Part shown: piece after piece, positions 1 through 8,065 of the stretch
How positions within the stretch are numbered: the first letter of the stretch is position 1
Layout of the letters: every line of letters starts with the position of its first letter
Source: CAVQYV01 sp963718295 [NCBI: uncultured Methylomirabilota bacterium]
Lineage (GTDB): Bacteria; Methylomirabilota; Methylomirabilia; CAVQYV01
Reading direction: 5' to 3'
Length of the DNA: 64,000 bases
Assembly (NCBI GenBank): GCA_963718295.1
Contig: CAVQYV010000005.1
Coordinates: 41,781 to 105,780 of the forward strand
Program-made: the position numbers and the translations under genes
The notes under the pieces: generated by a model
What the model was told of the DNA's origin: nothing
Seen by the model: only the letters and a program-made list of their open reading frames with translations
Database searches by the model: none

Positions 1-105
1 CCGACCCGGCAACTCCTACAGCACTTGGTGCCATGGAGGCTGGGCGGTAGGGCTCATCTGGAAACGGGTGCGCCTCCCGTGCTTGGAAAGGAGTTCGAGT
101 AGCAG
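1..105 (+). promoter_or_regulatory. Moco-type riboswitch aptamer, copy 1
   Basis: The core CGCCTCCCGTGCTTGGAAAG resembles the Moco RNA motif (Rfam RF01055) found upstream of E. coli moaA, as I recall that sequence. A distal stem CATC/GGTG closes a loop containing GGAAACG, and AACTCCT near position 11 can pair with AGGAGTT near 89. The element is about 97/105 identical to the copy at 1992. It precedes the diheme gene at 364. The promoter must lie left of the window. Ligand identity (molybdenum or tungsten cofactor) cannot be read from sequence. Confidence 0.82.
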
Positions 106-113
106 CCGTGATC

Positions 114-150
114 GGCCGGCGTGAGACTCATCTCCGTCGGCCTTCTTTTT
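114..150 (+). terminator. Intrinsic terminator, expression platform of riboswitch 1
   Basis: GGCCGGCG-type arm, a loop, then CGTCGGCC followed by TTCTTTTT. It begins nine bases after the aptamer, so the switch probably acts by transcription attenuation. The 213 bases from here to the gene at 364 contain a purine-rich AAAGGAGGGATG near 291-302 that is also found in the leader of copy 2; no convincing gene is present. Confidence 0.8.
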
Positions 151-363
151 CGTGATCCGGATGAGATCCGCAGGATTAAGCTGCGAAGCGACTCACTTCC
201 CCACTCCCTCTCCTTTCCTCCCGGCGCGACCCCTTGTCTTCCTCCCAGAGAGCCCTCAGGCCTTTTCTCCCAACCAGCCTTAGTTGACAGAAAGGAGGGA
301 TGAAAGGAGATCACTGCATCCTCCTCCCGAAGAGGAAAACGTCATACTCACAGGAGAGGAATC

Positions 364-1761
364 ATGAAAAGAGCCAGATTGCTATCGATGATCGGTTTTG
401 CGTTACTTGCGATGGGAATTGCGGCTGCCATTGCCTGGTCAGCCTACAGTTCCCATCAGAATGATGAGGATATTGCCAAGTTTCTGCAAGTTTATCCCTT
501 TGCTCGCTCCACCAAGCTGGATGATTGCTCCCTTTGCCACCCGGGCGGAACCCTGAGTGGTAAGAGTTACGGAAGTTGCGATTATTGCCACGTCGCCTAT
601 GGGCTCAAGCCTCCTCATGGGCCAGTTCCTTTGAATCCCTATGGATTGGCTTACAAGGATGCAGGGCGAAGCGTAGAGGCCATCCGCAGCATCGAGAGCG
701 CCGACTCAGACGGAGATACCTTCGGCAACCTCGCTGAAATACAGGCCCTCGCTTTTCCGGGGGATCCCCGAGATTATCCGGGATTGGTTGCTGCCACTGC
801 CGTATCTTTGAATCCAAAGCAGATCGAGCAACTCCCTCGTCACCAACAGTTTCTTTTCTTGAATGCCTCCAAATCCCAGGATTTCTATGCACAATATGGG
901 GGGGTCAAGGTTGAAGACATCTTGAACAAGGTGCGTATTGCCCGGGGGGCAACCCAGATTACCGTCTTTGCCCCGGATGGCTTTTCCAAAACCTTCCCCA
1001 TCGACGCACCCGATCCCCAAATCCCTCCCAATATCAGCTACGACGTCTCGGGCCCTTATCCCAAGGGGGCCTACTACGGGGAATTGAATTTCGTGGATTA
1101 TCCTTTGTCGCCGGTCTATCCGACGGGAAAGAAGATCCCCGATGAGCTCCGTTTGATCCTCGCTTATCAGAGGGATGGCAAGCCATTGAGCGTAGGCAAG
1201 CTGGTGCCAGATTCGAGGAATCCGGCAAGATTGGTGCTGGAGGGAGAGGGGCCTTACCGTCTGGTAAATCCCCAGAAGATAGCCGGAAGTCCTGATCGTC
1301 CGTCTACCTCTACTCCCGTCGGCGACGGCTGGGACTACGATCCCAACAAGGACCACAACGCAGGCTCTTCGGTTCGCAGCGTGACGGCAATCCGGGTGGA
1401 GCCTCTTCCGAAAGGGACCACTGATTTCAGCTGGACGGAGGGGGGATGGAACCTCGTAGATCAAGGCAGAGTGGTGATTTATGGGGCCATCGACCCCGTC
1501 AAGTATCCCATCAGGGGATCGATTTTGGACCCCAAAGGAAATCCGGTGGCTGGTGTCCAGATCTCCTTTGCTTTGGCCTCCATGAGCCAGGTGGGGATGG
1601 CTACCTCAGGGGCTGATGGGAAGTTCTGGAAAGATCTGCCCCAAGGGCAATATGTCGTCGCTCCCATCAAAGTTGGATACATCTTCAAGCCTGACGCGGT
1701 ACGAATCGACCTCTCCCATGGGGCAGACAGAATAGACTTCAAGGCCTATCCTGTCCCGTAA
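364..1761 (+). CDS. Diheme cytochrome with molybdopterin-domain-like region (GEGP-motif diheme protein)
   Basis: A 465-residue exported protein. Residues 5-27 form a signal anchor. Two CxxCH heme c sites follow (CSLCH at 55-59, CDYCH at 72-76). Residues about 170-310 resemble the sulfite-oxidase-type molybdopterin-binding fold and carry GEGP at 294-297 followed by YRLVNPQK; the family is known as GEGP-motif diheme proteins. Residues about 380-465 look like a carboxypeptidase-regulatory beta domain. An SD (AGGAGAGGA) precedes ATG 364. The gene stands alone between a Moco-type riboswitch and a strong terminator. Inference: a periplasmic redox protein that binds or depends on a pterin-metal cofactor. 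I see no assigned substrate, and I cannot confirm the conserved cofactor cysteine of sulfite oxidases. Confidence 0.8.
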   Translation: MKRARLLSMIGFALLAMGIAAAIAWSAYSSHQNDEDIAKFLQVYPFARSTKLDDCSLCHPGGTLSGKSYGSCDYCHVAYGLKPPHGPVPLNPYGLAYKDAGRSVEAIRSIESADSDGDTFGNLAEIQALAFPGDPRDYPGLVAATAVSLNPKQIEQLPRHQQFLFLNASKSQDFYAQYGGVKVEDILNKVRIARGATQITVFAPDGFSKTFPIDAPDPQIPPNISYDVSGPYPKGAYYGELNFVDYPLSPVYPTGKKIPDELRLILAYQRDGKPLSVGKLVPDSRNPARLVLEGEGPYRLVNPQKIAGSPDRPSTSTPVGDGWDYDPNKDHNAGSSVRSVTAIRVEPLPKGTTDFSWTEGGWNLVDQGRVVIYGAIDPVKYPIRGSILDPKGNPVAGVQISFALASMSQVGMATSGADGKFWKDLPQGQYVVAPIKVGYIFKPDAVRIDLSHGADRIDFKAYPVP

Positions 1762-1800
1762 GCGTCTCAGGGCGTTGCTTGGGACCTGTATGGGATTCTG

Positions 1801-1844
1801 TCAATCCCGTCAGCTTCAGACCTGCTGACGGGATTGACTTTTTC
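1801..1844 (+). terminator. Strong intrinsic terminator after the diheme gene
   Basis: A 14-base perfect stem (TCAATCCCGTCAGC with GCTGACGGGATTGA), nine-base loop, then CTTTTTC. It isolates the diheme gene from the porin operon. Confidence 0.93.
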
Positions 1845-1943
1845 AGGGCGAGTGGAAGGTTTCATTTTCTTTTCTCTGAATTCCCCTGCTGTAAGCCCGT
1901 GATATCGGGTTCGAAAAAATGCCGGAGGCTATGGATTTATGGC

Positions 1944-1973
1944 TTGACAGTCCAGCAGGGGCGGAAGTATAAG
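1944..1973 (+). promoter_or_regulatory. Sigma70-type promoter for the porin/tupA operon
   Basis: TTGACA at 1944-1949 and TATAAG at 1968-1973, spacing 18. The predicted start of transcription falls about ten bases before riboswitch copy 2, as expected for a 5' leader element. Confidence 0.7.
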
Positions 1974-1991
1974 TGGACAAATATCGAAACT

Positions 1992-2096
1992 CCGACCCGG
2001 CAATTCCTAAAGCACCCGGTGCCATGGATGCCGGGCGGTAGGGCTCATCTGGAAACGGATGCGCCTCCCGTGCTTGGAAAGGAGTTCGAGTGGCAG
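1992..2096 (+). promoter_or_regulatory. Moco-type riboswitch aptamer, copy 2
   Basis: Near duplicate of copy 1 with about eight differences in 105 bases. Several changes keep pairing: the distal stem is CATC/GATG here and CATC/GGTG in copy 1, and a proximal CCCGG/CCGGG stem replaces a GU-rich CTTGG/CTGGG. The conserved core CCTCCCGTG...GGAAAGG is unchanged. It leads into the porin gene at 2379. Confidence 0.85.
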
Positions 2097-2103
2097 CTCA
2101 GAT

Positions 2104-2139
2104 TGGCCGACGTGGGGCTCAACTCCGTTGGCCTTTTTT
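2104..2139 (+). terminator. Intrinsic terminator, expression platform of riboswitch 2
   Basis: TGGCCGACG pairs with CGTTGGCC (one G-T pair), followed by TTTTTTG. Same position relative to the aptamer as in copy 1 with altered but still paired bases. The remaining leader (2140-2378) repeats the AAAGGAGGGATG signal of copy 1 and holds a 16-codon reading frame at 2291-2341 of unknown value. Confidence 0.85.
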
Positions 2140-2378
2140 GCTGTTACTCAGGTGCGGCCCGCAGCTGACACCCCCAGAGAATCCCTTCCCCTCTCCTTCC
2201 CAGCCCGGCCCTTTATCCTCCCGGCAAGAGAGCTACCCAGCTCTCTTCCGCCCATCCAGGCCTACGGCCTTAATTAACAAGAAAGGAGGGATGCCAAAGA
2301 GGAAAGAAAAACGGGCAGGGAATATCGTTTCAGAACCTTGACCTTTTGCCCCTAACAAGTGAGAGAAAGGAGTCTCTT

Positions 2379-3935
2379 ATGAAAGGCATCCGAGGCACCC
2401 TCATCGCAATCATTGCCTTGGCCCTTCTCTTCTTCCTCCCCGGCTCGGGATTCGCGGCGGAAAAGTCTCTGGCCGACATCCTCAAGGAAAAGGGGATCCT
2501 CACCGAGGAAGAATACCAACAAGTCAAGGAGTTGGAGGAATCCCAGAAGGCGGGAGAGGCCAAAAAGGCAGAAGAGGCGACCAAGCAGGCAGAGGAAGCA
2601 ACCAAGCAGGCAGAAGAGGCGACCAAGCAGGCCGAAGAGGCAACCAAGAAGGCAGAAGAGCTGGCCAAGAAGGCGGCGGCCGAGAAACCCGCCCCCGTGG
2701 TTGCCGGCTACAAGAAAGGGTTCTTCATTCAGACCCCGGATGAGAAGTACAAGCTGGTCTTCAACGGATACGTCCGGGGCATGCTTGAGCTTTACGAGAA
2801 CAACACCTCCCAGGACAACCAATTCGATATCAACCGGGCCCGCCTGAACCTCAAAGGATATTATGGGAAGTACTGGATGGGGGAGGTATCGGCAGAGCTC
2901 ACCACCGCCAGCGATAGCAGATTCCTCAAGTACGCCTATATCAATAACAGCTATCTCCCCTACTTGCAGGCTCGGGTCGGACAGTTCAAGGCCCCCTTCA
3001 GCCGGGAATATCTGATCACCCTGGCCGATGTGGAGACCATCATGCGGGCCATGATCACCGATGCCGGCGGAACCTTACCCAAGTATGACATCGGTGCCAT
3101 GCTGTGGAGCCCTAACGTCTTCAACGGGCTGCTCTGGTATGGAGCGGGAATCTTCAATGGCAACGGGGCCAATAATTTCGATTCCAACGATGACATGGAT
3201 TTCATTGGCCGCCTGGTCGTGGCCCCCTTTGCCCCCACCCAGATCTCCGCTTTGAAGGGCCTGGAATTCGGGGGTTCCGTGCAAACTGGAAGGCAGACCC
3301 CTAACCAGAGCTATTCGCCCAGGCTCCCCACCAATTGGTCCCTATTCGGGAACAACAAAACCAGCTTCAGTTACCGCGGACAGCGGGACCGCTACGCCCT
3401 GGAGGCATCCTACAAGTGGGGTCCCCTCACCCTGCGGGGGGAATGGATCTACCAGCGCCTGGAGCGGGAGAATCAGGTCAGGGTCGATCCGACTACCAAT
3501 GCCATCAGCTCCTCGGGAGAGCTGATGGATGCCCCGGATCTGATCTCCTGGGGCTGGTACGTCCTGGGCAGCTATTTTGTCTGGGGGAATCAGGATAAAG
3601 GCATCCAACTGGTAGCCCGCTACGAGCAGTTCGATGTGGATGATGATCCAGCCGCCGAGAAGTACCGTAAGGCCAATCCCATGGCGGAGAACTCGGTCAC
3701 CAACCCCTGGGGCAATGACCTCAACATCAGGGGAAATACGGCGGATGTCCTGACTCTGGGCATCAACTATTTCCCCTATCCCAATGTCCGATTGGCCTTC
3801 AACTGGTTCTATCAGACCCTCGACAACACGTACACCACCGATAAGATCAAGCACAACAACGATGGAGGTGAGTTCTTCACCGGTGGAGGGGGAGCCATGA
3901 ATTCCTTCTGGCTCATGGCCCAGGTGAAGTGGTAA
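2379..3935 (+). CDS. Outer-membrane porin (phosphate-selective porin O/P type) with N-terminal coiled coil
   Basis: A 518-residue porin. Signal peptide 1-26 ends in GFAA. It is followed by a short region LADILKEKGILTEEEYQQ typical of the N-terminus of these porins, then an alanine/glutamate/lysine heptad coiled coil (residues about 64-98), then a long beta-barrel ending in an aromatic/basic VKW. ATG 2379 is chosen over an in-frame upstream TTG because GAGAAAGGAG lies just before it and the signal peptide starts there. First gene after riboswitch copy 2 and ahead of two TupA-type genes, which suggests an outer-membrane channel for tungstate or molybdate rather than phosphate. Substrate is inferred from context only. 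Confidence 0.85.
   Translation: MKGIRGTLIAIIALALLFFLPGSGFAAEKSLADILKEKGILTEEEYQQVKELEESQKAGEAKKAEEATKQAEEATKQAEEATKQAEEATKKAEELAKKAAAEKPAPVVAGYKKGFFIQTPDEKYKLVFNGYVRGMLELYENNTSQDNQFDINRARLNLKGYYGKYWMGEVSAELTTASDSRFLKYAYINNSYLPYLQARVGQFKAPFSREYLITLADVETIMRAMITDAGGTLPKYDIGAMLWSPNVFNGLLWYGAGIFNGNGANNFDSNDDMDFIGRLVVAPFAPTQISALKGLEFGGSVQTGRQTPNQSYSPRLPTNWSLFGNNKTSFSYRGQRDRYALEASYKWGPLTLRGEWIYQRLERENQVRVDPTTNAISSSGELMDAPDLISWGWYVLGSYFVWGNQDKGIQLVARYEQFDVDDDPAAEKYRKANPMAENSVTNPWGNDLNIRGNTADVLTLGINYFPYPNVRLAFNWFYQTLDNTYTTDKIKHNNDGGEFFTGGGGAMNSFWLMAQVKW
2568..2672 (+). repeat. Five tandem 21-bp units encoding a coiled coil
   Basis: Five in-frame 21-base units each encode variants of AEEATKQ. The heptad period fits a trimeric coiled coil that would project into the periplasm from the porin barrel. 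Confidence 0.75.
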
Positions 3936-3997
3936 GGGGAAGGATTGCCACGAATTGAGGCTGCACAGTCCCATCTGAATTCATGGAGAGAGAGGGT

Positions 3998-4872
3998 ATG
4001 CTTCGAGACACCGGGAATATCTTGAAAGTGGGGTATCTGCTGTTGCCCATATGCTTCTGGCTGGTCCTGCCTGCCTTGGTGCAGGCCCAGGGCCAATATG
4101 ACGGGGCCTACGGGAGTGGCGCGAATCCTTTCATCCTGGCCACCGGCAGCCCGGGGGAATTGGGACTGCTGAAGGCGCTGGGAGAGGCCTACGCCACGAA
4201 GGAGAATGCTACGCTCCTCTGGAAGAAGGCGGGCTCGGGGGAAGCCCTGAAACTGCTGAAAGAAAAAAGGTGGACGCCATCATGGTCCACGATCCTGATG
4301 GGGAGAAGAAGGCCATTGCGGAGGGATGGGCGGTGGGGCGCACCCTGATCGGATCCAACGAGTTCTTCATCGTGGGTCCGGTCGGCGACCCTGCTGGCAT
4401 CAGCCAGGCCAAGTCTGCCGCACAGGTCTACCAGCGAATTGCAGCAAGTCGTTCCAAATTCTTCTCCCGAGGGGATCATTCGGGAACCCACAAGAAGGAA
4501 TTGGCGATCTGGAAGAAGGCGGGGATCGAACCCCAAGGTGAGTGGTACCTAATTGCGGGCGGATTTATGAGGGCAACCCTGAAACGAGCCAATGATGAAC
4601 AAGGATATTTCATGACCGATAGCAGCACCTGGATCATGGAAAAGGGCAATTTGCCCGGCCTGAAGGTCCTGTTCAGGGGAGACAAGTTCTTGGTGAACAC
4701 CTATCACGCCCTCTGCCAGCCGCCAAAGGCGACTCCGGGCGCTCCATGGGCTGCTGAATTCATTGAGTTCGTGGCCTCAGCGGATGGGCAGGAGATCATC
4801 CGCACTTACGGGAAGGAGGACTTCAAAGAGGCACTTTACAACGACGCCGTCTATGCCAAGCAATACGAATGA
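3998..4872 (+). CDS. TupA-like tungstate/molybdate-binding protein, one-base frameshift
   Basis: Paralogue of the intact tupA that follows. The first frame gives a signal peptide (MLRDTGNILKVGYLLLPICF to VQAQ) and the start of the binding domain, LATGSPGELGLLKAL. The second frame continues from DAIMVHDPDGEKKA through SRGDHSGTHKKELAIWKKAG to the end. The frames join if the A run at 4263-4268 had seven A instead of six (reading LLKEKKVDAIM). ATG 3998 follows GGAGAGAGAGGG. The family binds oxyanions in the periplasm; TTTSTENTG of TupA is replaced by ATGSPGELG, so specificity may differ. Either a sequencing error or a recent inactivation; the conserved second part favours error. Confidence 0.75.
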
Positions 4873-4891
4873 TGAGATGAAGGAGATCAAG

Positions 4892-5740
4892 ATGAGAACT
4901 CACCAATGGAGATTTATTCTCCTCGCGGTTCTTTCGTTGTTGCTGGTCTTCTCTCTTCCGGCCTTTGCCCAGGAGAGATTAAAGCTCGCGACCACGACCA
5001 GCACGGAAAATACCGGGTTACTAAAGGCCCTGCTTCCCCCATTTGAAGAGAAGAATCATTGTAAGGTGGATGTAATCGCCGTGGGATCTGGGCAATCCAT
5101 CAAGCTGGGCGAACAGGGAGACGTGGATGTCGTCCTGGCTCATGCCCCGGATCTGGAAGAGAAATTCATGAAGGACGGCTTCGGGGTGAATCGCCGCTAT
5201 GTCATGTATAATGACTTCATCATTGTCGGTCCCCCGGAGGATCCGGCGCAGATCAAAGGCCTGAAAGAGGCCAAGGTGGCCTTCAAGAGGATCGCCGACA
5301 CCCAGTCTTCCTTCATCTCCCGGGGAGACAAATCGGGGACCCATGTCAAGGAGCTCGCGATTTGGAAGGCCGCAGGGATCAAGGTGGAAGGCATGAAGGG
5401 GAAATGGTATCTGGAGGCGGGCAAGGGAATGGGAGAGGTCTTGAATATGGCCCATGAGAAAAAGGCCTATACCCTTGCCGATCGAGGGACCTACCTCGCC
5501 TATCAGGATAAGACCAGCTCGGTCATCCTATGTGAGGGAGACCCGATGCTCTTCAATCCCTATCACATCATGGCGGTGAACCCGGCCAAGTTCCCCCATG
5601 TGAAATTTGAATTGGCCACCAAGCTGGTCGAATGGGTCACCTCCCCCGCGGGACAGAAGATCATTCGAGAGTTCAAGGACAAGAAGGGAAATCCTCTATT
5701 CGTCCCCACCGCCGAGGTTAAAGGGACAGGCACCCATTGA
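4892..5740 (+). CDS. tupA: Tungstate ABC transporter substrate-binding protein TupA
   Basis: A 282-residue periplasmic binding protein. Signal peptide 1-26 ends AFAQ. TTTSTENTG at 34-42 is the characteristic TupA oxyanion-binding segment, and SRGDKSGTHVKELAIWKAAG is the second conserved loop. ATG 4892 is preceded by AAGGAG at seven bases. It follows the paralogue by 19 bases, in the porin transcription unit. It would hand tungstate to TupB/TupC encoded at 8245-9951; the three genes are split by a storage-protein block, an unusual arrangement. Molybdate binding cannot be excluded. Confidence 0.92.
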   Translation: MRTHQWRFILLAVLSLLLVFSLPAFAQERLKLATTTSTENTGLLKALLPPFEEKNHCKVDVIAVGSGQSIKLGEQGDVDVVLAHAPDLEEKFMKDGFGVNRRYVMYNDFIIVGPPEDPAQIKGLKEAKVAFKRIADTQSSFISRGDKSGTHVKELAIWKAAGIKVEGMKGKWYLEAGKGMGEVLNMAHEKKAYTLADRGTYLAYQDKTSSVILCEGDPMLFNPYHIMAVNPAKFPHVKFELATKLVEWVTSPAGQKIIREFKDKKGNPLFVPTAEVKGTGTH

Positions 5741-5821
5741 TCGCATAGTGCCCCCCAATCCCCTGGCTGGTGGGCGAGGTCAAGGGGCGCGGCACAAGTA
5801 GACCCTCTATCGCCTCGGGAG

Positions 5822-5847
5822 AAGCCCCGTCCCGGGGCAGGGGGCTT
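5822..5847 (+). terminator. Stem-loop after tupA
   Basis: AAGCCCC pairs with GGGGCTT across a GC-rich loop. There is no U-tract, so termination is only possible. It lies 80 bases after the tupA stop. Confidence 0.4.
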
Positions 5848-5926
5848 AATTGTCAAGGTAGTTCAGCCCTGCCCTTCACCTCCGAGGGCGGGCCGCCTTT
5901 CCGCCTGTACTCTATTCTGCCTTGAA

Positions 5927-5964
5927 GGATCACCCCGAGTATCGGCTGGTATTCGGGGTGATCC
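5927..5964 (+). repeat. Twelve-base inverted repeat in the tupA to 6196 gap
   Basis: GGATCACCCCGA and TCGGGGTGATCC form a perfect inverted repeat with a 14-base loop. No T-run follows. It may be an operator or a second transcription stop. Nothing else recognisable lies in 5741-6195 apart from the stem-loop at 5822. Confidence 0.6.
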
Positions 5965-6195
5965 CCTATCCTCCCGACACCTCTATTAATAGGATCTTTA
6001 TGTTCATTATGTTTATGTCCATTCTCTATGCTCTCTCATTCACCTCGTCAGAGCCCAAGCAGTTGCCCGCCCCACGAAAAGGACTTCCTTGGGAAGAGAT
6101 TATGATGTAATATGCAAGGAAGAGTATATCCGCTGCTTAGTGCCATATCTCAAATGGCGTAACATCCATTTCTGCCTCCCGCGGAGAATCAGAGC

Positions 6196-6924
6196 ATGCA
6201 ATTCTACATCGGCTTTGATGACACAGATACCGTCGATTCCGACCGTGGTACGGGAAAATTGGCTCGCTGGTTTGAGGGCCAACTGCCTCAGGCCTGCCGC
6301 ATGTGGGGTGTCGTTCGCCAACAACTCTTGATGGATGATTCCATTCCCTACACCTCTCACAATAGCTCGGCCTGTGTCGTCGTGGAAGCCCCCAACATGG
6401 ACATCATGAATGAGTTGCTTGCCAGGGCGATCGATCATATTGAGCGGCATTCCTTGCCGGGGAGCGATCCGGGGTTGTGCTTGAGCCATGAAGGCCATCC
6501 CTCATTGTCTGAATTGATCCACTTTGGACGAGCGTGCGCCACCAGGGTGGTTACCCAAAAAGATGCCCTTCGAGCCGCTAACGGGGTTCATCTCTCGGGC
6601 CATGGGGGTACCAATGACGGCATCATAGGGGCTGCTGCGGCCGTCGGTCTAACGGCCTACGGATGGGGTGGCAGATTCATTGAGTTCGGAAAATTGCGGG
6701 GTTTTCCTGAGCAGGTCTATGTATCAGATCTGGAAGGGGCGGGGATCGCGGTGGTCTCCATGGATCGGGACGCCCGAGTTCCGGGTCCGGAGGATGTGGT
6801 CAAGACCAATGGCTGGCTGCGCCCCCGGCTTTGGGGAGGGAGCCCGGGATTGCCGGTGACATCCAGAGGTGAAAACCTTTGGGAGACCTTGGGAGAGAAG
6901 AAAAGGAAGGAAAAGGAAACATAG
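6196..6924 (+). CDS. TiaS-like protein (tRNA agmatinylcytidine synthetase N-terminal domain family)
   Basis: A 242-residue cytoplasmic protein. The N-terminus IGFDDTDTVDSDRGTGKLAR matches the DDTDS-type nucleotide-binding signature of archaeal TiaS. Later conserved stretches are SSACVVVE and the glycine-rich LSGHGGTNDGIIGAAAAVGL. It is shorter than TiaS and appears to lack the C-terminal RNA-binding domains. GGAGAATC precedes ATG 6196. It sits 11 bases before a small gene and ahead of the molybdenum-storage gene, so a role in metal or nucleotide handling is more likely than archaeal-type tRNA modification. Function not assigned. Confidence 0.6.
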   Translation: MQFYIGFDDTDTVDSDRGTGKLARWFEGQLPQACRMWGVVRQQLLMDDSIPYTSHNSSACVVVEAPNMDIMNELLARAIDHIERHSLPGSDPGLCLSHEGHPSLSELIHFGRACATRVVTQKDALRAANGVHLSGHGGTNDGIIGAAAAVGLTAYGWGGRFIEFGKLRGFPEQVYVSDLEGAGIAVVSMDRDARVPGPEDVVKTNGWLRPRLWGGSPGLPVTSRGENLWETLGEKKRKEKET

Positions 6925-6935
6925 GAGGAATTGAA

Positions 6936-7163
6936 ATGGCTGGGAAGATCTTTTATCGAGAGAGAGGAAAGGTGGGCGAGGGGGAGAAGAAGCCGCGGTT
7001 CAAGTTAGTGGCCGTGGCAGATGTCAATCTAAAGGTCTATGGAAAGCACCTTCGCAGAAGCGAGCTCGAGCAGATCGCAAAGGGTGTCGGCGCTGATTTG
7101 ATACTGCTCTCTGGCGGCGAAGGGAAATACGAAAAAGAGGAAGAGGTGGAGGTCGCGGACTGA
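6936..7163 (+). CDS. Small hypothetical protein in the Mo/W cluster
   Basis: A 75-residue charged protein with no signal peptide or membrane span. ATG 6936 follows ATAGGAGGAATTGAA, a strong SD. The middle (FKLVAVADVNLKVYGKHLRR, then SELEQIAKGVGADLILLSGG) looks like a compact alpha/beta fold, and the tail is acidic. I do not recognise the family. Position between the TiaS-like gene and the storage-protein gene suggests a joint function with them. Confidence 0.65.
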   Translation: MAGKIFYRERGKVGEGEKKPRFKLVAVADVNLKVYGKHLRRSELEQIAKGVGADLILLSGGEGKYEKEEEVEVAD

Positions 7164-7232
7164 GGTCAAGCAGCCTCTTGCGGCTGTTGGCCCTTCCTTA
7201 CAACCCGTGAGATCCGAATAGGAGTCCATTCG

Positions 7233-8063
7233 ATGGCTTTAGTGCGCGAACGCGACGGGCGCCGCCTGCATGTCAAAAGCAAGTTGATGGGAGAGAGTCT
7301 GGTCAGCAAATCATTCGTTGAGGGGTTAGAAATAGCCCCTCAACAGCGTCTTTTCCCGGATGTGAATATCCTCAAGGTAGGAGGGCAATCCATTTGTGAC
7401 CGCGGGGTGAAGGCGGTCCCCGATGTGATTCAAGAGATCGTTGCCAATAAAGGGGAGCACAAGATGCTGGTGACCACCGGGGGTGGGACGCGGAGCCGCC
7501 ACATCTATTCCATCGGGCTGGAGCTGGGCATGCCCACCGGGATCATTGCCAAATTTGGAAGTTCGGTCTCGGAACAGAACGCCCTCCTCATCAGCACGCT
7601 CCTCTCCCCCTGGGGAGGAATCAAGATCGGCCACGACGAGATCGTCAAGCTCCCCACTTACTTTGCCCAGGGCTGTATTCCGGTCACCCACGGCATGCCT
7701 CCCTACGACTTTTTTGCCATTCCGCCCGAAAAGGGACGGATCCCCGTCCATCGAACCGATGTGGGCACATTGCTCTTGGCCGATCTGATCGGTGCCAGAA
7801 GCTGCATCTTCATAAAGGACGAGAAGGGACTTTACACGGACGATCCCAAAAAGAACCCCAAAGTGGAATTCATCGCTGAGATTGGGGCCAAGGAGCTTCT
7901 GCGCAGAGGTCTGGACGATCTGATCATCGAACGGCCCTGCCTGGAGATCCTTCAGAATAGCCAGGTAATCACCCGGATTTACATCATCAACGGTCTCGAG
8001 AAAGGGAATATCACCCGAGCCCTCCAGGGCGAAAATGTAGGGACCATCATTTACAAAGAATAG
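7233..8063 (+). CDS. Molybdenum/tungsten storage protein subunit (MosA/MosB type, UMP-kinase fold)
   Basis: A 276-residue amino-acid-kinase-fold protein. Matches to the MoSto family include VGGQSICDRG near the N-terminus, VTTGGGTRSRHIYSIGLELG, GSSVSEQNALLISTLLSPWG, THGMPPYDFF and the lysine-containing FIKDEKGLYTDDPKKNP. MoSto of Azotobacter is an alpha3beta3 cage that packs polyoxomolybdate or tungstate with ATP. Only one subunit gene is present here, so it may form a homohexamer. Its position between tupA and tupBC supports metal storage. It is not the housekeeping PyrH, which is shorter and lacks these loops. Confidence 0.85.
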   Translation: MALVRERDGRRLHVKSKLMGESLVSKSFVEGLEIAPQQRLFPDVNILKVGGQSICDRGVKAVPDVIQEIVANKGEHKMLVTTGGGTRSRHIYSIGLELGMPTGIIAKFGSSVSEQNALLISTLLSPWGGIKIGHDEIVKLPTYFAQGCIPVTHGMPPYDFFAIPPEKGRIPVHRTDVGTLLLADLIGARSCIFIKDEKGLYTDDPKKNPKVEFIAEIGAKELLRRGLDDLIIERPCLEILQNSQVITRIYIINGLEKGNITRALQGENVGTIIYKE

Positions 8064-8065
8064 TG

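Noticed and set aside
706-1464. Long minus-strand reading frame inside the diheme gene
   Set aside because: It is antisense to a gene with clear heme motifs, has no RBS and no family features.
2352-2822. Leucine/glycine-rich minus-strand frame opposite the porin coiled coil
   Set aside because: Its repeat pattern is the antisense of the 21-bp heptad repeat.
7233-8063. Calling the storage gene a housekeeping UMP kinase (pyrH)
   Set aside because: Length, the GSSVSEQNALLISTLLSPWG loop and the tup context fit MoSto better.
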